Assembly: GCF_000246985.2 (NCBI RefSeq)
Contig: NC_022084.1
Span: 1,002,191 to 1,066,190 of the forward strand
Reading direction: 5' to 3'
Origin: Thermococcus litoralis DSM 5473
GTDB lineage: Archaea; Methanobacteriota_B; Thermococci; Thermococcales; Thermococcaceae
Length of the DNA: 64,000 nt
Shown here: piece after piece, positions 38,620 through 48,911 of the stretch
Layout of the letters: the number at the start of each line of letters is the position of its first letter
Position numbering within the stretch: the first letter of the stretch is position 1
The notes under the pieces: model-generated
The model's input: only the letters and a program-made list of their open reading frames with translations
Told to the model about the DNA's origin: nothing
Database searches by the model: none
Translations under genes and position numbers: made by a program

Positions 38620-40867
38620 TTAAAGTCTGAATCTGGAGACTCTGGCTCTGAGGTTATGAACAACATCCATTAAATCTTCTGCCGCATGTTTTAGCTCTTC
38701 TATTGCGGCGGTTTGCTCCTCAACAGCGGAGCTAACTTCCTCAGCACTGGCGGTGGTCTCTTCGGCACTTGCGGCCAAGTTTTCAAGCTCTTTCAAAGCT
38801 CTATCAAGCTCTTCCTGTGTTCTGAAAACTTGCTCCTTGACTTGTGTTAATCTTGATCCCGTATCTTGTATAAGTTCAGCTATAGTTGTTAGATACTGGG
38901 CAGTTTCCTTTAGCTTTCCGGAGGATTCTTCTACGACCGCTACCCCACTCTTTGTAGCTTCAACAGCGTCGTTTACTTCTTCTGTCATGGTATTAATTAT
39001 CTCTTTTATGTCATCGGCAGCCTTTTTGCTCTCTTCCGCAAGGTTCCTAATTTCTTGAGCGACAACTGCAAAACCTCTCCCAGCATCTCCAGCTCTGGCT
39101 GCTTCAATAGCCGCATTCAAAGCCAACAAATTAGTTTGTTCGGCAATACTTGTAATAACGTTTGTGATTTCCTCAATACGCTTGCTCATCTCGTTCACTT
39201 TGCTTACAGCGCTTTCAATAGCTCTCATCGTGTGTTCTATACTCTCTATCTGCTCAGCAGAGGTTTCTCCTTTTGCTTTTCCTTCTTCTGCTATACTAAC
39301 GACTTCACCTATAGCCTTTTCAAACTCTTCCATAGTTTCAACGGCTTCTTGGTTTACCTCAGAAACTAATCTCACTCCTTCGGTTATCTCGTTGATGCTT
39401 TCTTGTTGTCTTTGTGCTTCATGACTTACCTGTTGGACTGCCTCATTTACCTGATTAATCGCCTCGGTGACATCACTAGCAACTTGGGTGAGGACATTAG
39501 CTTTCTTTTCAAGTGCATCGGTAATTTCTAGCACACCGCCTATGAGTTTCTTCATATCCTCATTCATCTTTTTAACTGAATTCACGACCTGCATGAGCTC
39601 TCCTCTTGCCTCTAAGCTTAATCCATTGCTCAAATCTCCTTGTGCTAAGCGTTCTAGCTTTTTGGTTATTTCCTGCAGAGTTCCTACTACATCTTGAGAA
39701 ACCGCCTCAAATGCTCTTAATAATGCCCCAATTTCATCGTTTTCTAAGTACCTTATCTTGCTTAGTTTGGATTTTACTTCACTAAGCTTTCCTTCTGCAA
39801 GAGAATCTGCAGCAGATTTGAGAATCTCAAGAGGCTTAAGGGTCGATGATGTAATCTTGTATGTAAGAAGAACAATAGCCAATCCACTCAAAACTGATAT
39901 TCCGATTGTTAGGAGGATTACTTCCCTTAGAGCGTCCTGGACTTTGTCCATTGCCAAATAAATCGGGCCTGCTATATCATCTTGATTTACTACTGCAAAA
40001 ACTACCCATCCTGTGTTTTTAATTCTCGCAAAACCTGCTATTTTTTCAACGATATTGCCAGTTTCTCTTCCGTTTATAACCTCCTTCCATTGATATGTTG
40101 TGTAACCCATGTCTCTACCACTCTGAATCGCTTCTCCAAGAGGCCTCAAGTCGGGATCTTTTGTAAAGTCAAGCTTCATTATATACTCCTTGTTTGGATG
40201 AACAAGAACAAGACCCTCTTCATTAGCCACAGCAATGTATCCACTTTTGCCAACATTTATATTTAACGTGTCCTGAACAAGGGTATCTATAAAAACATCG
40301 ATACCAATAACTCCTATAAGCCTACCGTTTTCATATATGGGAGTGGCATAGGTTATTACCCATTTTCCTGTTGCAGCATCGGCATATGGATCTGTCCACA
40401 CTCCTTTTCCAGTGGTTGCAGCGGCCTGATACCATGGCCTAACCCTTGGGTCGTACCCTTCTGGGAGTTCATCATCTGGATACATGTACATATTGCCCTC
40501 AGTGTCCCCAAAGTAAACGTATGCAATTCTTTTGTCGGCATTTACAATCCATTTAAAGCGCTCTAAAAGCACCGATTTATACTGGGGATCACTTTTTGTG
40601 TATTCTTTGTTTGTTTGAATTACAATACTAGAAGCAACTTTTCCTAAGGACTCAATTTCATTGAAAAACCCCCTCGTAATGTCGGGCAACTCCATAAGCA
40701 ATCCTTGTAGTTAAGTCCCCCGCCTGTTCTATTGTGGGGTTATGAAGTTCTGTTGTTATGTTATGTCCCATTTGCTTTTGAGCATAGAGCATCATTCCCC
40801 CGAATATCCCCAACAAAATAACTATCCCAATTAAATTAACCATCACGAGTTTTTTCTTAAACTGCAT
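38620..40867 (-). CDS. mcp: Methyl-accepting chemotaxis protein with dCache sensor, frameshifted
   Basis: Transmembrane chemoreceptor of about 748 residues once repaired. As read, the N-terminal TM piece (start 40867, GGGGTGA SD) and the rest (in frame from about 40680) are in different frames. Dropping one base of GGG at 40684-40686 gives [17 protein letters not shown] without interruption. Domains in order: TM1, dCache ligand domain ([21 protein letters not shown]), TM2, HAMP-like region, helical bundle, and the signalling hairpin [31 protein letters not shown] (positions about 39050-39160), which binds CheW/CheA. Glu/Gln pairs for methylation by CheR flank the hairpin. The ligand is unknown. 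Without repair the receptor would lack its first TM helix. Confidence 0.85.
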
Positions 40868-40878
40868 AGCTTTCACCC

Positions 40879-41373
40879 CTACAGCGTTGTCTCAAATATT
40901 TTTCCGTTTGAAACTTTTCTCATTTTTACCTTTCCGGTTTCAAGATTCAGGGAAATCGTTCTTCCCCCCTTTCCCCCTGTGTCCTCGGCAACAATCTTGA
41001 TTTTATGCCTTTTTAGTTCTCTTTTTGCAGTTTCAATGTTCCTTTTACCTATCATGAGATTTTCACTTGTGACGTTTTCAAAAATATGGGCGCCTCCAAA
41101 TATCTTTGCCTCTAGCCTTCTTTTGATTGCACCCAGCTTTGCTAAATCTTTGAGGAGCAACTCTAATCCTGTGTCTACGTATTTTGCCGGATTTCCTCTG
41201 TTTCCATAGTACTTTGCCTCTGGAAGGAGGGCATGTAGCATTCCTCCAGCTTTGGTAACTGGATCGTAGAGTGTTATTCCTACACACGATCCTAATCCAT
41301 ATGTGGTTATCACCCCCTTCGCTTTGCTTACAGCATAGTCTCCAATTCCCACTTTTATTTCCTCCAAGGTCAT
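40879..41373 (-). CDS. cheD: Chemoreceptor glutamine deamidase CheD
   Basis: Deamidates receptor glutamines and, with CheC, takes part in adaptation. It has 164 residues. The catalytic Cys30 lies in TTYGLGSCVGITLYD and His47 in AGGMLHALLP, with PAKYVDTGLELLL after them. It starts within the cheC stop (four-base overlap) and ends 12 bases before mcp. Confidence 0.95.
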   Translation of the reverse strand: MTLEEIKVGIGDYAVSKAKGVITTYGLGSCVGITLYDPVTKAGGMLHALLPEAKYYGNRGNPAKYVDTGLELLLKDLAKLGAIKRRLEAKIFGGAHIFENVTSENLMIGKRNIETAKRELKRHKIKIVAEDTGGKGGRTISLNLETGKVKMRKVSNGKIFETTL

Positions 41374-41984
41374 CCCTCTTTGACCTCTTTTTCTAGGCGT
41401 GAGATTATCTTCTCAAGTGAAGCTTGAGTTGGTACCAAGTAAAAGTAGCTTTCTATGCCCAACTCCGTTTTTTTGAACTTGTTTTTGAACATGACGACGT
41501 TTTCTATATCCTTTAGATCTCCAGAAGCCAGTTCTTTTTCTACATCATAAAGAGTTGATGCTGGAATGGGAGGGGTTAATGAGACGGATTCTCCTATTAA
41601 CGTCGAAAGAATGTCGGTATATACTGAAATTAGTATATTGCCAACTTCCATGATTGCCGATTTACCCATTTCGTCGAGTTCTTCTATTTGGGATGGATCC
41701 ATCCCCATGAGTACTGCTGCCAAGGCTGTTGCGCTTTTTTGAGGAAACTGGAGAATTGCAAGACCGTTTAATCCTTCTGTAATGTTAAACATGACGACAA
41801 AGCTTTTGGATATTCCATTTTCTGCAAGGGTTTTAAGGAATTCTGCCCTTTTTATCATGTATACCTCCGGCACTTCCATTTCTATGGGTTCACCGAGCAT
41901 TTGAGAAAGGGACGTTATCCCATGAGAGATTGCAATATTTGAAGCTTCTCTAAAAATATCCTTTTCCCATTCTGAAAACCTCAT
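41370..41984 (-). CDS. cheC: CheY-P phosphatase CheC (copy 1)
   Basis: A 204-residue CheC-family phosphatase that dephosphorylates CheY-P. Both half-site motifs are kept: DIFREASN near residue 9 and SAIMEVGN near residue 110 (D/S-x3-E-x2-N). It sits between the second cheC and cheD, overlapping each by one to four bases. CheC activity in this family is raised by binding CheD. Confidence 0.92.
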   Translation of the reverse strand: MRFSEWEKDIFREASNIAISHGITSLSQMLGEPIEMEVPEVYMIKRAEFLKTLAENGISKSFVVMFNITEGLNGLAILQFPQKSATALAAVLMGMDPSQIEELDEMGKSAIMEVGNILISVYTDILSTLIGESVSLTPPIPASTLYDVEKELASGDLKDIENVVMFKNKFKKTELGIESYFYLVPTQASLEKIISRLEKEVKEG

Positions 41985-42604
41985 TACAATCCCTCCATCA
42001 GTTTGTTTATGATTTTTTTCATATCTTCAACGTGGGGCATTATGAAGAAATTCTCATGAAATTCTATCTCATTTACTGAGATGTTAGTTCCAATTAAGAT
42101 CACATAGTCACAATATTGGGCAACATCTACTATTGCAAGATTAAGCACTGCTGGAATGAAATCTATGGCAAGCTGTGGAGGAGTCTGCTCGATTACTATC
42201 CCCAAGAACTGTGAGAGGGCATTAGCAAATGCTGAAATTAGTATGTTCCCAATTTCCATTATTGCAGATTGTACCATTTCGTCCATGTCTTTTGTACTTC
42301 CTATTTCTTGACCTAACATTATGTCATAAACTTTCATGGCATCTTGAATATCTGTTACAAAAAATGCATGACCGTTGAAATCTCCTCCAAGCCCTACGTA
42401 CACAATAGCCTTAATATCTTCCCCAACCTCTGTCGGGAGGTATTTTATTGTGCTTACTTTCATATTTGGGACTTTTATGGTAACAGGTTTGTTAATTATC
42501 TGGCTGAGGGCATCTGCTGCATGGGAGGCTCCGATATTGAAGGTCTCCAAAAGAGCGCTTTTTTCTAATTCCCCTAAATTCTTTAGATATTCTTCATAAT
42601 CCAC
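41984..42604 (-). CDS. cheC: CheY-P phosphatase CheC (copy 2)
   Basis: A second CheC paralogue, 206 residues, also with two intact phosphatase motifs, SALLETFN and SAIMEIGN. The GTG at 42604 is favoured over a TTG at 42619 because GGAGGG lies six bases upstream of the GTG. It starts 11 bases inside the cheA 3' end. Low overall identity to the neighbouring copy suggests divided roles, such as different CheY or CheD affinity. Confidence 0.9.
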   Translation of the reverse strand: MDYEEYLKNLGELEKSALLETFNIGASHAADALSQIINKPVTIKVPNMKVSTIKYLPTEVGEDIKAIVYVGLGGDFNGHAFFVTDIQDAMKVYDIMLGQEIGSTKDMDEMVQSAIMEIGNILISAFANALSQFLGIVIEQTPPQLAIDFIPAVLNLAIVDVAQYCDYVILIGTNISVNEIEFHENFFIMPHVEDMKKIINKLMEGL

Positions 42605-44882
42605 CTGAAATCCCTCCAAAGAGGCTGTTTATATCTATTATTAACACTACCCTGCCATCCCCAAGAATCGTGGCTCCAGCAAATCCTTTGATGTTTGATA
42701 ACATTTTTCCGAGGGATTTTATGACGATGTCTTTCTTGTTGAGAAGCTCATCAACTCCTATAGCCACCTTTTGGGCTCCTAGGTCTACAACTATTGCTGG
42801 GAATTTGTCTTTCTCAATATAATCAACTCCAAAGAGTTCGTGGAGCATGAATACCGGAATTATTTCCTCTCTGAGAACTATTACCTTTTTTCCTCCTATG
42901 GTCTTCAACTGGTTTTGCTTTATATCAATGGTTTCCAAGATGTTGTTTATAGGTATTGCATAAGTCTCATTGCTTATTTTTACAAGTAGAGCCTGTATTA
43001 TAGCCATACTTATTGGTAGCTTTAGTATGAAAGTTGTTCCTTTTCCAACTTCACTCTTTACACTTATGCTCCCATTGAGGGTTTTTATAACATCTTGAAC
43101 GACATCCATTCCAACTCCTCTTCCAGAAACATCGGTAACTTTTTCAGCTGTACTGAACCCTGGCAGGAAGATAAGGTTTATTGCTTCCTCAGGACGCATC
43201 TCTGCGGCCTGTTCAGGTGAAATAAGGCCTTTTTCAATAGCTTTCTTTTTGACTTTTTCGGGGTCTATTCCCTTACCATCATCTTTAACTATGATTAAAA
43301 TATGGCTTTTTTCTCTTCTTGCTATGAGTTCCACTTTACCAACTCTTGGTTTTCCTTTTGCTACTCTCTCTTCGGGGGGTTCAATCCCATGATCTATAGC
43401 ATTTCTGAGAAGATGTACCAAAACATCTCCCAGCTTGTCTAGAATAGTCCTATCAACTTCTATATCGCTACCTTCCATTTTGAATTCCACTTCTTTACCG
43501 AGCTCCTTTGCAAGCTTTCTCACCATTCTCGGGAATTTGTTGAAAACCTCTGCAACTGGTGTGAGGCGCATTTCCATTATTTCATCTTGGAGTTCTGTCA
43601 TAAGGTGGGAAGTTGTAGATAGAGTTTCTAGAAGCTCTCTATCTCCCAACCTCTCGGCAATTTGTTCAAGCCTGCCCTTATTAATGACGAGTTCTCCTAC
43701 GAGGTTCATTAGCTTGTCTAAGTGAAAAACGTCAACTCTTATCATCTTAGAGATTTTTACTCTTCTTCCTGCATCAACTTGTGATTTTAGATTCTTTGCC
43801 TCTCTTTTATCTGCAGAGTGAATTTCATTGAGTTTATTTCCCTCAAAGATTTCCACTTTTTCAACGTCTGGGTGTTTTAATATTAGTTGTGTTATATTGT
43901 CTTTTTTCTCATTTGTGTACAGCAGGACTCCAAAATATTTTCCATCAATAAGTTCCTCCTTTTCCAGTTTGTTGGGTTCTGGAAAGACTTTTTTTAGGTT
44001 GCCTATCTTTTTTAAATCTTGCACTATAAGAAAACTCCTTACTCCCTTTAGTGGGGCTTCTTTCTCCATTGTAATTTTTATTGTGTATTCGTTTGCCTTT
44101 TTTTCGGGATTTTCCTCTTGGGTGTTCTCTTTGACGTTTTCTACAATCACTTCTCTAACTTCAGGGTGTCTCGTTATTTTCTCTTTTATCTCTTCTGGGG
44201 ATAGAGATGTCATGACTATGAATTCGAGAGAGTCCCCTGTGAAGTTTCCTTCTTCGATTATCTCTCTTTCCGGAATAGTGCCAAAAATCTCGCCAATTTC
44301 TTCTAGATCAGTAAGAATTAAAAAGGCTCTTACATTTTTTAATTGAGCGTCATCTTGAAAGAGTACTTTAATGTGATATTTATCTCCTCTTACATGTGGT
44401 GCTTGTTCATGAATAACTGCTGTTTCTTTTTCACTGATATCTTGGTGCGATTTCTCTTCGGTCGTTCCCTCCAGATTGCCCTTTAGCAATTTGTCAGCTT
44501 TCTCAAACAGAGGGGAAACATCAACATTCTCATCCCCAGAACCAGCTTCGATATCGTAGATCATTTTTTCAATTGCATCAAGAAAATCTATAACAAGATC
44601 AACGATTTCTGGAGTTATGTCAATTTCACCGTTTCTTACCGCATCGAGGAGATTTTCCATTTTGTGGGCAGTTTCACTAAGTCTCATAAATCCCATTGTA
44701 GCTGCCGTTCCTTTCAACGTATGTGCATCTCTGAATATCTGATCTATAAGCTCTTTTTTCTCTCGTTCATCTCCTCCCTTTTTTACTATCTCCTCCAAAG
44801 AGATAACTGCATTGCTTATGCTGTCGATTCTGTCTCTTGCGTCGGCCAAAAATTCATCAAGGTATTGGGAGAGATCTTCCAT
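42594..44882 (-). CDS. cheA: Chemotaxis histidine kinase CheA
   Basis: Central kinase phosphorylating CheY and CheB, 762 residues. The P1 Hpt domain has His54 in RDAHTLKGTA. Two CheY-binding P2-like modules appear in the 170-330 region (repeated KVLFQDDAQLKNVRAFLILTD and ITMEKEAPLKGVRSFLIVQD). The P3 dimerisation helices follow (MNLVGELVINKGRLEQIAERL), then the P4 kinase with HLLRNAIDHGIEPPEER, DDGKGID and GFSTAEKVTDVSGRGVGMDVV, and the P5 CheW-like domain. The ATG at 44882 follows GGGGTGA. Confidence 0.96.
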   Translation of the reverse strand: MEDLSQYLDEFLADARDRIDSISNAVISLEEIVKKGGDEREKKELIDQIFRDAHTLKGTAATMGFMRLSETAHKMENLLDAVRNGEIDITPEIVDLVIDFLDAIEKMIYDIEAGSGDENVDVSPLFEKADKLLKGNLEGTTEEKSHQDISEKETAVIHEQAPHVRGDKYHIKVLFQDDAQLKNVRAFLILTDLEEIGEIFGTIPEREIIEEGNFTGDSLEFIVMTSLSPEEIKEKITRHPEVREVIVENVKENTQEENPEKKANEYTIKITMEKEAPLKGVRSFLIVQDLKKIGNLKKVFPEPNKLEKEELIDGKYFGVLLYTNEKKDNITQLILKHPDVEKVEIFEGNKLNEIHSADKREAKNLKSQVDAGRRVKISKMIRVDVFHLDKLMNLVGELVINKGRLEQIAERLGDRELLETLSTTSHLMTELQDEIMEMRLTPVAEVFNKFPRMVRKLAKELGKEVEFKMEGSDIEVDRTILDKLGDVLVHLLRNAIDHGIEPPEERVAKGKPRVGKVELIARREKSHILIIVKDDGKGIDPEKVKKKAIEKGLISPEQAAEMRPEEAINLIFLPGFSTAEKVTDVSGRGVGMDVVQDVIKTLNGSISVKSEVGKGTTFILKLPISMAIIQALLVKISNETYAIPINNILETIDIKQNQLKTIGGKKVIVLREEIIPVFMLHELFGVDYIEKDKFPAIVVDLGAQKVAIGVDELLNKKDIVIKSLGKMLSNIKGFAGATILGDGRVVLIIDINSLFGGISGGL

Positions 44883-44886
44883 AAAA

Positions 44887-45948
44887 TCACCCCGCAAGTA
44901 TCTTCTTTTCAGCTCTTATGATGGTTTCAGCTATTTTATCCAGTGGAACAACGTAGTCCACAACTCCTAATTCTATAGCGGCTTTTGGCATTCCGAAGAT
45001 TATGGAAGTTTCTTTGTCTTGGGCTATTGTTATTCCCCCTCTTCTCTTTATCTCTGCTAATCCTTGAGCACCATCTCTTCCCATTCCGGTCATAACAACT
45101 CCAATAGTTTTTCTACCAAAGAGTCTTGCAACACTTATCATCATTGGATCTGCAGCTGGTCTGACCCCATGAACTTTGGGTCCTTTGTTTAAGGCAATTC
45201 GAGGTTTTCCTGCTCTTATTGTGATTTCCATGTGAAAACCTCCAGGCGCTACGTAAGCTTTTCCTTCCTCTACCAGATCACCATCCTCTGCTTCCTTTAC
45301 ATCAATTTTCGAGACTCTATCCAGCCTCTGAGCGAATGACTTAGTAAAACCTGGGGGCATATGCTGGACTATTAATATGCCAGATTTTATCTCTGCTGGG
45401 AGCTTTGGTATGACCCTCAAAAGAGATTGGGGGCCGCCTGTAGAAGCGGCTATCGCAATGATACTTCTCGCTGCATCTTTCTTTTCTCTTATTCTCTTTT
45501 GAGATTCTAGTAATCTAATTCTCCTGAATTTTAGGAATCTTGGAGGTATCTTGGCAGCTTCCTTTATCTTAGCTATTATCTCAGACCTGAGTTCGTTTAT
45601 CCCAGTGGAAAAACGAGAGGAAGGTTTGGGAATAAAATCAACTGCTCCATATTCGAGAGCTTTAATAGTGGCATCTGCTCCTTCTTGTGTTAAGGAGCTT
45701 ATCATTATTACAGGAGTGGGGTATTTGCTCATTATGAACTTTAAAGCATCTAGACCATTCAACTGCGGCATCTCGATGTCTAGAGTTATAACGTCGGGTT
45801 TTAGTGTTTTAACGGCTTCTATAGCTTCGATACCATTGCGGGCTTCACAGCATACTTCGAGTTCTGGGTCTGAGTTTATTATGTCCTTTAGTACTCTCCT
45901 GATAAAGGGTGAGTCATCTACTACTAGCACTCTGATTTTTCTGCTCAC
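44887..45948 (-). CDS. cheB: Chemoreceptor methylesterase/deamidase CheB
   Basis: Response-regulator methylesterase, 353 residues. The receiver domain has Asp57 in [15 protein letters not shown]. The linker is followed by the catalytic domain with Ser in [13 protein letters not shown], His in VQHMPPGFT and Asp in [10 protein letters not shown]. The GTG start at 45948 follows a GGGGGTTTGTAA stretch. It sits between cheY and cheA. Confidence 0.96.
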   Translation of the reverse strand: MSRKIRVLVVDDSPFIRRVLKDIINSDPELEVCCEARNGIEAIEAVKTLKPDVITLDIEMPQLNGLDALKFIMSKYPTPVIMISSLTQEGADATIKALEYGAVDFIPKPSSRFSTGINELRSEIIAKIKEAAKIPPRFLKFRRIRLLESQKRIREKKDAARSIIAIAASTGGPQSLLRVIPKLPAEIKSGILIVQHMPPGFTKSFAQRLDRVSKIDVKEAEDGDLVEEGKAYVAPGGFHMEITIRAGKPRIALNKGPKVHGVRPAADPMMISVARLFGRKTIGVVMTGMGRDGAQGLAEIKRRGGITIAQDKETSIIFGMPKAAIELGVVDYVVPLDKIAETIIRAEKKILAG

Positions 45949-45961
45949 TTACAAACCCCCA

Positions 45962-46324
45962 TCAGGAGGATAGTACTCTGTTTACTTCCTCTATGACCTT
46001 GGGGGCTTGGAAAGGCTTTACAATGTAACCCTTTGCCCCGCTTTTTAGAGCTTCCATGACCTTTGCTTCTTGACCTACAGCAGTAATCATAATTATCTTT
46101 GCGTTAGGATCTATTTTCATGATCTCTTTCACCGCACTGATTCCATCCATCTCTGGCATGACAATGTCCATAGTAACTAAATCCGGCTTTAGTTCTTTGT
46201 ATTTCTCAACCGCTTCTTTTCCATTTCCTGCTTCTCCAACTACCTGGTGTCCAGCTTGAACGAGTATCTTTTTTACCAGCATTCTCATAAAAGCCGCATC
46301 ATCAACTATCAATACCTTGGCCAT
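45962..46324 (-). CDS. cheY: Chemotaxis response regulator CheY
   Basis: Single-domain receiver of 120 residues. Acid pocket Asp8/Asp9, phosphoacceptor Asp53 (VTMDIVMPEMDG), Thr81 (IMITAVG) and Lys103 (YIVKPFQ) are all present. CheY-P acts through CheF on the archaellum switch. The ATG at 46324 has GGAGGTGGG upstream. A longer in-frame reading to 46423 is just cheR sequence in another frame. The start is nested 23 bases inside cheR. Confidence 0.96.
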   Translation of the reverse strand: MAKVLIVDDAAFMRMLVKKILVQAGHQVVGEAGNGKEAVEKYKELKPDLVTMDIVMPEMDGISAVKEIMKIDPNAKIIMITAVGQEAKVMEALKSGAKGYIVKPFQAPKVIEEVNRVLSS

Positions 46325-47156
46325 AATAGCCCACCTCCAAATTTTTCTTGTAAATTCTTGAAGGCAGATCATACAGCTTAAAAAGGTGAGAGGCATTTCC
46401 GAGGATAGTTTCTGTTTTTCCAAGTATTAGATACCCATGATTTTCAAGGGCTTCGTACATCTGTCTGAAAACCTTCTCTTGAGCTTCCTTTTCCATATAA
46501 ATGAGAACGTTCCTCAAGAATATGACATCAAAGCCCTTAGGGTACGCTCTGCTGAAGAGATTAAAATGCTGGAACTTAACCAATTTCCTAAGTTTCGGCA
46601 GAACACGATAGAACTCATCGCTCTTTAGGAAGTACTTGTTTATAACGTGTTTTGGAATATTTTTCTCCACCACCTCAACTGGGTAAACACCTTTGATCGC
46701 TATCTGCAGAGCTTCACGGTCTATGTCAGTCCCAAGTATTGAGATTTTAAAACCCTTGAGGTCGTCTCCCAAGGTTTCATAGAGGCTGATAGCTATAGAA
46801 TATGGTTCCTGTCCGGTTGAACATGCAGCGCTCCAAATCTTTATAGAGCGGCTGTTTGCTTCTCGTTTATATCGGATTAACTCTGGAATTATCTTTTTTT
46901 GGAATGTTCTCCAAACTGGTGGATCTCTAAAAAATTCGGTTACGTTTATTGCAACTGTTAAAATTAGGTTATTTAACTCCTGACGATTCTTTCTGAGTAA
47001 CTGGTAGTACTCCATGGTGTTTGAAATTCCGAGTTTTCTCATTCTGGCCTGGATTCTCCTTTTTAAGTATGTATCTTTGTAGGCATCTCCACTAACTCCT
47101 AAATGTTTAAATAGTTCAGCTTTTATGAGTTCATATCCGCGGTCTCTTAAGATCAT
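46302..47156 (-). CDS. cheR: Chemoreceptor glutamate methyltransferase CheR
   Basis: SAM-dependent methyltransferase adding methyl groups to receptor glutamates, 284 residues. The helical N-domain (YLKRRIQARMRKLG) contacts the receptor. SAM-binding motifs are WSAACSTGQEPYS and FDVIFLRNVLIYM, with the beta-subdomain around KGVYPVEVVEKNIPKHV. First gene of the che operon on the minus strand. Confidence 0.95.
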   Translation of the reverse strand: MILRDRGYELIKAELFKHLGVSGDAYKDTYLKRRIQARMRKLGISNTMEYYQLLRKNRQELNNLILTVAINVTEFFRDPPVWRTFQKKIIPELIRYKREANSRSIKIWSAACSTGQEPYSIAISLYETLGDDLKGFKISILGTDIDREALQIAIKGVYPVEVVEKNIPKHVINKYFLKSDEFYRVLPKLRKLVKFQHFNLFSRAYPKGFDVIFLRNVLIYMEKEAQEKVFRQMYEALENHGYLILGKTETILGNASHLFKLYDLPSRIYKKNLEVGYYGQGIDS

Positions 47157-47210
47157 GTTTTTGCCCCCACTGTTGGAAATTTTTTAATACATCTTTGGAA
47201 CCTTTGAGTG

Positions 47211-47260
47211 GTTATATAATCTTTTGTAAAATACTCTAAAAATCCTTTATGTGTATATAT
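47211..47260. promoter_or_regulatory. Divergent promoters for cheR operon and cheW
   Basis: GTTATATAAT (47211-47220) reads as a TATA box for cheR on the minus strand, about 55 bases from its start. GTGTATATAT (47251-47260) is the likely TATA for cheW on the plus strand, predicting a leader of about 75 bases. Nothing else was seen in the 203-base gap. Confidence 0.5.
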
Positions 47261-47359
47261 TTATGTATGTGATAGTGCAGGTTCTGAAAAAAGTTATAAC
47301 TAACACTAACAATATTATTGCCAAACAAATACCTAACAGATCCAAAGTGGGGGAGAGCC

Positions 47360-47797
47360 ATGGGAGAGATTCAGGTAGTTGCCTTCCGAGTTGGGAACGA
47401 AGAATTCTGTCTGGATATTTCGAAAGTTAGGGAAATAAAAGAAATGATGCCAATTACAAGAGTTCCAAATGCTCCCGAGTATACTGAAGGGGTCATGAAC
47501 CTTAGAGGACAGATAACCACAGTAATAAATCTGAAAAAGAAACTTGGTTATTACGATGATGAGCCCTTAGATGACAAAAAGATAATTTTAGCCGAGGTAA
47601 AGGATGAGATAGTGGGAATAATCGTTGATGCAGTTTCAGACGTAGTTACCCTCACGGATGACCAAATTGAACATCCGCCAAAAACACTAGTCTCAAGAAT
47701 GGATACGCGTTTTATAAAAGGGATAGCGAAAATAAATAATGGCGAAAGGCTGTTAATAATGATAGATCTGGATAAGCTTTTTGGGGAAGAATGGTAA
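47360..47797 (+). CDS. cheW: Chemotaxis coupling protein CheW
   Basis: Adaptor linking the receptor tip to CheA, 145 residues from the ATG at 47360. GGGGGAGAG precedes that codon. A TTG at 47318 would add 14 non-homologous residues. The two five-stranded CheW barrels are clear: VVAFRVGNEEFCLDISKVREI, ITRVPNAPEYTEGVMNLRGQ and the terminal MIDLDKLFG. It is transcribed away from the other che genes and runs convergently against the coiled-coil gene. Confidence 0.95.
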   Translation: MGEIQVVAFRVGNEEFCLDISKVREIKEMMPITRVPNAPEYTEGVMNLRGQITTVINLKKKLGYYDDEPLDDKKIILAEVKDEIVGIIVDAVSDVVTLTDDQIEHPPKTLVSRMDTRFIKGIAKINNGERLLIMIDLDKLFGEEW

Positions 47798-48896
47798 CTA
47801 CAACTCCAGCTCCTTTAGAAGAGCTTCTAATTCCTTTTTTGATTTAATCGTTGGGTCTTCAAGTTCCATTTTTTGACCAAGCCTGGACATAAGGTTCTCC
47901 AGTTGCATTTCTAGCTGTTTCAACTCTTCGAATTGTATCTTTAACTTTTCATAAAATTCTTTTTCTATGGGGGTTACTGGAATAGGGGTGTCCAATGTTT
48001 CGGCTATTTTGTCAACTTTGCCTATCATTGAATATATCCTGTGGTGTATTTCTATAAAACTTTTTTCGGGATTAAGTTCTTTTATTTGCCCGTTTTTTTC
48101 TACTTTCATTGGCAGATCAAGGCGTTTGAGTTCTAAGATAATATCTCTAAACTGGCTGTAGATTTTTTTCTTCTGGGTGAGAAACAATAGCAAGCTTTCT
48201 GAGATTCTTGAGGAGCTCTATTATGTTGTTCCTTAACTTGTAAAACTCCTCTTGGCCTTTCTCAGTAAGGACATATATCTTAGCTATGTCTCTAAGGGAG
48301 AGAAGTCCTTTTTTTAACTCAAGCAATCCTTTTTGGATCTTTTCTGGCTTTAAATTAACAGAGAATGAGAGTATCTCCATGAATTCTTGAAGCTCTTGTT
48401 CTTTTCTCTGTTCAATCATCTCTTCCAATAGTTCAATTTCCCCTTCTACCTCTCTTATTAGACTATTTTTGACCTCATCTTTCAGTTTATCAAGTTCCTT
48501 TTGAAGAAATTCTTGAGTTTTATGTATTTCACTTTTTAAGTAACTAATTTCATTTTTAATAAACTTGAGCTCTTTTTCTCTGTTATTTCCGTAAGTTGCT
48601 TGTTCTTTTAATATTTTTTCCAATTTTGAAATCTTTTGTTCTAGATTTTTGATCTTCCATGATTCATATTCATCAAGCTCTTCAACTTTATTTTCTTTTA
48701 AATGTTCAACATCATGCTGTAGTAAGGCAATTTGGGAGGTTAGTTCTTCTTTTATGTGTTCGACTTCCTCCATTGAAGATTGCACACTTCTTTTGACATC
48801 AAAAAAATGTGAAATTACCTTGTTTACATTATCTTTAACATAATATGCCAAGGCTAAAACAAATATTATCGCAACTATGGAAAGATACTCAATCAT
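47798..48896 (-). CDS. Membrane-anchored coiled-coil protein B flanking the che cluster, split by a frameshift
   Basis: Two frames (48896 to 48147, and up to 47798) that make one protein of about 365 residues if one base is dropped from T7 at 48164-48170: VSHPEEK then KIYSQFRD become VSHPEEKIYSQFRD. The downstream frame has no SD or good start of its own. Homology to the product of 37861-38583 runs across the junction. Layout: N-terminal TM (EYLSIVAIIFVLALAYYV), about 130 residues of coiled coil, the shared helical domain, then PVTPIE and a terminal coiled coil. The ATG at 48896 follows GGAGGAT. Probably a membrane scaffold. The family is unnamed. Confidence 0.78.
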
Positions 48897-48911
48897 TGTT
48901 GTATCCTCCAA

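Noticed and set aside
46325-46423. N-terminal extension of CheY
   Set aside because: The extra residues are cheR read in another frame. A perfect SD marks the ATG at 46324.
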